Shown piece after piece: positions 62,035 to 64,000 of a stretch of DNA of 64,000 nucleotides (position 1 is its first letter; every line of letters begins with the position of its first letter). The notes under the pieces were generated by a model. That model did not search any database. It was given only the letters and a program-made list of their open reading frames with translations, and was not told the origin of the DNA. The translations under genes and the position numbers were made by a program. Location of the stretch: positions 1,922,001-1,986,000 of the forward strand of contig NZ_AP022587.1 in the NCBI RefSeq assembly GCF_010731715.1, in the 5' to 3' direction. The stretch is from Mycobacterium stomatepiae (lineage in GTDB: Bacteria; Actinomycetota; Actinomycetes; Mycobacteriales; Mycobacteriaceae).

Positions 62035-62047
62035 TCAAGGCCTTTCG

Positions 62048-62073
62048 AAACATGTACCATCTGGTACATGTTT
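62048..62073. promoter_or_regulatory. 26-bp palindrome over the SRPBCC start codon
   Basis: Perfect 12-bp arms AAACATGTACCA and TGGTACATGTTT around TC. It includes the ATG of the SRPBCC gene (62068). A repressor bound here would block transcription of the SRPBCC-TetR pair, and the RNA hairpin could mask the start codon. The TetR encoded by the second gene is the likely binder. Confidence 0.78.
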
Positions 62074-62511
62074 AACGAAGACAGCATCGCGATCGATGCG
62101 GCGCCGCAGTTGGTATGGGATGTCTTCACCGATGTCGAGCACTGGCCGGAGTGGACCGCCTCGGTGACATCCCTGGTCGGCCTCGACGGACCCGACCTCG
62201 CGGTCGGCCGCCGGTTCGCGATCAAGCAACCCGGCATGCAGAAGCTGGTCTGGCGGGTCACCGAGATCGACCCGGGCAGGTCCTGGACGTGGGTGCAACG
62301 GTCCCCCGGCGTGCTGGTGACCGCGCGCCACCACGTCACCGCCAGCGGCGGTCGCACCCTGGTGCGCCAGCAGCTCGACCAAAGCGGTCCGCTCGGCGCG
62401 CTGGTCGGACGGCTGATGGTCAAGAAGACCAAGCGATTTCTCGAACTGGAAGCCCAAGGACTCAAGGCCCGATCGGAGCAGCTCAGCCGAGCCAATGGTC
62501 CGCACCCCTGA
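62068..62511 (+). CDS. SRPBCC-family polyketide cyclase/dehydrase-like protein
   Basis: 147 aa helix-grip protein: DSIAIDAAPQLVWDVFTDVE, HWPEWTASVTSLVGLDGPDL, VTEIDPGRSWTWVQRSPGVL and a long C-terminal helix. Likely binds a hydrophobic ligand. No Shine-Dalgarno is visible since the start codon sits in a palindrome, so the mRNA may be leaderless. Its 3' end overlaps the tetR gene by 17 bases, which couples the two. Confidence 0.85.
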   Translation: MFNEDSIAIDAAPQLVWDVFTDVEHWPEWTASVTSLVGLDGPDLAVGRRFAIKQPGMQKLVWRVTEIDPGRSWTWVQRSPGVLVTARHHVTASGGRTLVRQQLDQSGPLGALVGRLMVKKTKRFLELEAQGLKARSEQLSRANGPHP

Positions 62512-63034
62512 TCTTGCCCGCCGCCGGCAGCTGCTCGACGCATTGATCGACGAGTTCGCCGACGGCGGTATCGGCGATCGTTCGCTGCGCGAGGTAGCCG
62601 AGGCGGTCGGCACCAGTCATCGAATGTTACTGCACCACTTCGGTTCTCGAGAGGATCTACTGGTAGCAGTCGTCGAGGAGGTTGAGCACCGCCAGATGGG
62701 GCTGCTCTCCGAGTTGCCGACGGATCCGGCCGAAGGCTTCGCGGCGATGTGGGCCGATCTGCACCGGCCCGAGTTGCGCCGGCTGGAACGCCTCTTCTTC
62801 GAGTGCTACGCCCGCGCCGCACAGGGCGAAAAGCCTTTCGCCCGAATGATTCCCGCTGCGGTCAACGGCTGGCTGAGCGCGGTGGACGGCACCGCGCAGG
62901 GGACGGCGGACCCCGCGCTGGCGCGGCTCGGGCTGGCTGTCGCCCGGGGGCTGCTGCTGGATCTGGTGGCCACCGACGACGACGCCGGCGTGGACGCGGC
63001 CGCGAAGGCCTTCGTCAAACTGCTGCGCCGCTGA
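62495..63034 (+). CDS. TetR-family regulator downstream of the SRPBCC gene
   Basis: 179 aa. HTH LARRRQLLDALIDEFADGGI, GDRSLREVAEAVGTSHRMLL, HHFGSREDLLVAVVEEVEHR; the remaining helices form a small ligand domain. ATG inside the SRPBCC gene. It probably represses its own operon through the 26-bp palindrome. Convergent with the next tetR gene, 1 base apart. Confidence 0.85.
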   Translation: MVRTPDLARRRQLLDALIDEFADGGIGDRSLREVAEAVGTSHRMLLHHFGSREDLLVAVVEEVEHRQMGLLSELPTDPAEGFAAMWADLHRPELRRLERLFFECYARAAQGEKPFARMIPAAVNGWLSAVDGTAQGTADPALARLGLAVARGLLLDLVATDDDAGVDAAAKAFVKLLRR

Positions 63035-63035
63035 G

Positions 63036-63608
63036 CTACCTGGCTTTGGGCAACACCGAGATCAGCGTGTCGACGAGTTCTTCGGCGTTGGTATGCCACT
63101 TGTCCAAATCCATGTGGCCGCTCAAGTCCAAACCCGTGATGCCGTGGGCGCTGGTCAACAGCAGCGCTCCGTAGCGTCGCGCCTGCGCCGGCCCGGTAAT
63201 GCGACCCACGACGTCGAGAAACAGATCCTGCGCGCGTTCGGCCACCTGCATCGCCTCGGTCGGGTCCCCGGCCGGCGGGGTGAACATCAGCCGGTACAGG
63301 TGCGGACGGGTGCGCCCGAGGGTGATCAGCGACAGCAGACCCGAGCGCAATGACTCCTCGGGTGAGTCGTCGCTATTGGCCAAAGCCTCTAGCAGGTCGC
63401 CCAATTCGCTCAACGCGTTGGTGGCCAGCACCGCGAGCAACGATTCTTTGTCGGCGAAGTGGCGATACGCCGCGGAGCGCGAGACGCCGGCCCGAGCGCC
63501 CACCTCGCGCAGCGTGACGGCTTCGACTCCGCCGAGGTCGAGCAAGACCCCCGCGGCCTCGAGCAACGAGCGGCGTGTCGCCGCGGCACTCTCGGCTCGT
63601 GTCGTCAC
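63036..63608 (-). CDS. TetR-family regulator divergent from an SDR gene
   Basis: 190 aa. HTH SLLEAAGVLLDLGGVEAVTL, REVGARAGVSRSAAYRHFAD and KESLLAVLATNALSELGDLL; the C-terminal TetR_C-type domain has GRTRPHLYRLMFTPP and LLLTSAHGITGLDLSGHMDL. GTG at 63608 chosen because codons upstream run toward the operators. Two palindromes sharing the AGTTGAC half-site lie between it and the divergent SDR. Confidence 0.86.
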   Translation of the reverse strand: MTTRAESAAATRRSLLEAAGVLLDLGGVEAVTLREVGARAGVSRSAAYRHFADKESLLAVLATNALSELGDLLEALANSDDSPEESLRSGLLSLITLGRTRPHLYRLMFTPPAGDPTEAMQVAERAQDLFLDVVGRITGPAQARRYGALLLTSAHGITGLDLSGHMDLDKWHTNAEELVDTLISVLPKAR

Positions 63609-63632
63609 CCGCCGAGCATAAGCCAGCGACCC

Positions 63633-63687
63633 AGTTGACAATGTCAACTCGAACGCCTAACTTCAGTTGACAACGTCAACTGAAGTT
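63633..63687. promoter_or_regulatory. Two AGTTGAC palindromes in the tetR-SDR divergent promoter
   Basis: Site 1, 63633-63649: AGTTGACA-A-TGTCAACT. Site 2, 63659-63687: 13-bp arms AACTTCAGTTGAC and GTCAACTGAAGTT around AAC. Both share AGTTGAC/GTCAACT half-sites, and the centres are 32 bases apart, about three turns. Strong candidate operators for the adjacent TetR, controlling both directions. Confidence 0.82.
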
Positions 63688-63710
63688 TCCCTCGCCGGAT
63701 GGAGATCGTC

Positions 63711-64000
63711 ATGAATTCCTCGCATCGCACCGACCGTCAGGAACTGATCGTCGTGACCGGCGCGTCCACCGGAATGGGCAAAGCAACGGCTAAAGAGCTG
63801 GCGCGCAGAGGTTTTCACGTGCTCGCCGGCGTACGCCGCGACGCCGACGCCGACGCGCTAGTGGCCGAGGGGCTTGAGGGACTTGAGCCGCTCATCCTCG
63901 ACATCACGATGGAATCGGATGTGGCCGCGGTCGCCGACCGCATCGCTCGCGACCCGCTGCGTCGTCCCCTGCGGGCACTGATCAACAACGCCGGGATCGC
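63711..64000 (+). CDS. Short-chain dehydrogenase/reductase, N-terminal part (runs off the window)
   Basis: The first ~96 residues of an SDR: ELIVVTGASTGMGKATAKEL carries the cofactor motif TGASTGMG, then VLAGVRRDADADAL, LILDITMESDVAAVADRI and the start of the structural motif ALINNAGI. The catalytic YXXXK lies beyond the window. ATG at 63711 has GGAG 7 bases ahead; another in-frame ATG lies at 63699. Probably controlled by the divergent TetR. Confidence 0.88.
   Translation, partial: MNSSHRTDRQELIVVTGASTGMGKATAKELARRGFHVLAGVRRDADADALVAEGLEGLEPLILDITMESDVAAVADRIARDPLRRPLRALINNAGI

Overview
The window is GC-rich chromosomal DNA from a Mycobacterium, most likely a slow-growing non-tuberculous species. 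The assignment rests on gene order. From left to right it follows the M. tuberculosis H37Rv segment Rv3003c to Rv3048c almost gene for gene: ilvB1, cfp6, DoxX, lppZ, gatB, pfkA, gatA, gatC, an ACT protein, ligA, a MetE-like protein, lpqA, mnmA, iscS, an acyltransferase pair, etfA/etfB, the methylglucose lipopolysaccharide (MGLP) cluster Rv3030-Rv3032, Rv3033-Rv3038c, echA17, serB2, ctaD, fecB, adhC, Rv3046c and nrdF2. All Rv names and protein recognitions come from memory; no search was run.

Several blocks interrupt this backbone. (1) 5.2-9.2 kb: an EspI-like ParA/MinD ATPase, a GMC oxidoreductase and an AraC regulator between gatB and pfkA. (2) 12.9-17.0 kb: a TetR-MmpS-MmpL export unit with two matching operators; the mmpL is frameshifted. 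(3) 19.2-20.05 kb: an ArsR-SRPBCC pair with two copies of one palindrome. (4) 32.3-39.2 kb: SDR, SRPBCC-epimerase fusion, MarR, MMPL, TspO and DNA photolyase, an arrangement resembling the flank of an actinobacterial carotenoid/light locus without the crt genes. (5) 45.5-49.4 kb: a small type VII secretion-like module (frameshifted EspC-like gene, WXG-type protein, small ORF), a REP13E12-type HNH gene and a Tat-exported GH76 enzyme. (6) 59.7-64.0 kb: three TetR genes, a phytoene-desaturase-like FAD enzyme, an SRPBCC gene and the start of an SDR, with clear palindromic operators. The esxQ/R/S-PPE block that M. tuberculosis carries between lpqA and mnmA is absent.

Regulatory structure is unusually readable. 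Upstream of ilvB1 there is a leader peptide with a Leu-Val-Val-Ile run, competing hairpins and an intrinsic terminator, which is a classical attenuator. Perfect or near-perfect palindromes lie at almost every TetR/ArsR/MarR gene. A palindrome pair upstream of nrdF2 fits NrdR boxes. Many genes overlap by 4 bases (ATGA or GTGA); two junctions look like CTGA, implying possible CTG starts.

Three genes (mmpL, the Rv3037c homologue and the EspC-like gene) are each broken by one missing base in otherwise well-conserved frames, two of them in G runs. Assembly indels are a live alternative to true pseudogenes. No rRNA, tRNA, CRISPR array, insertion sequence or phage was recognised.
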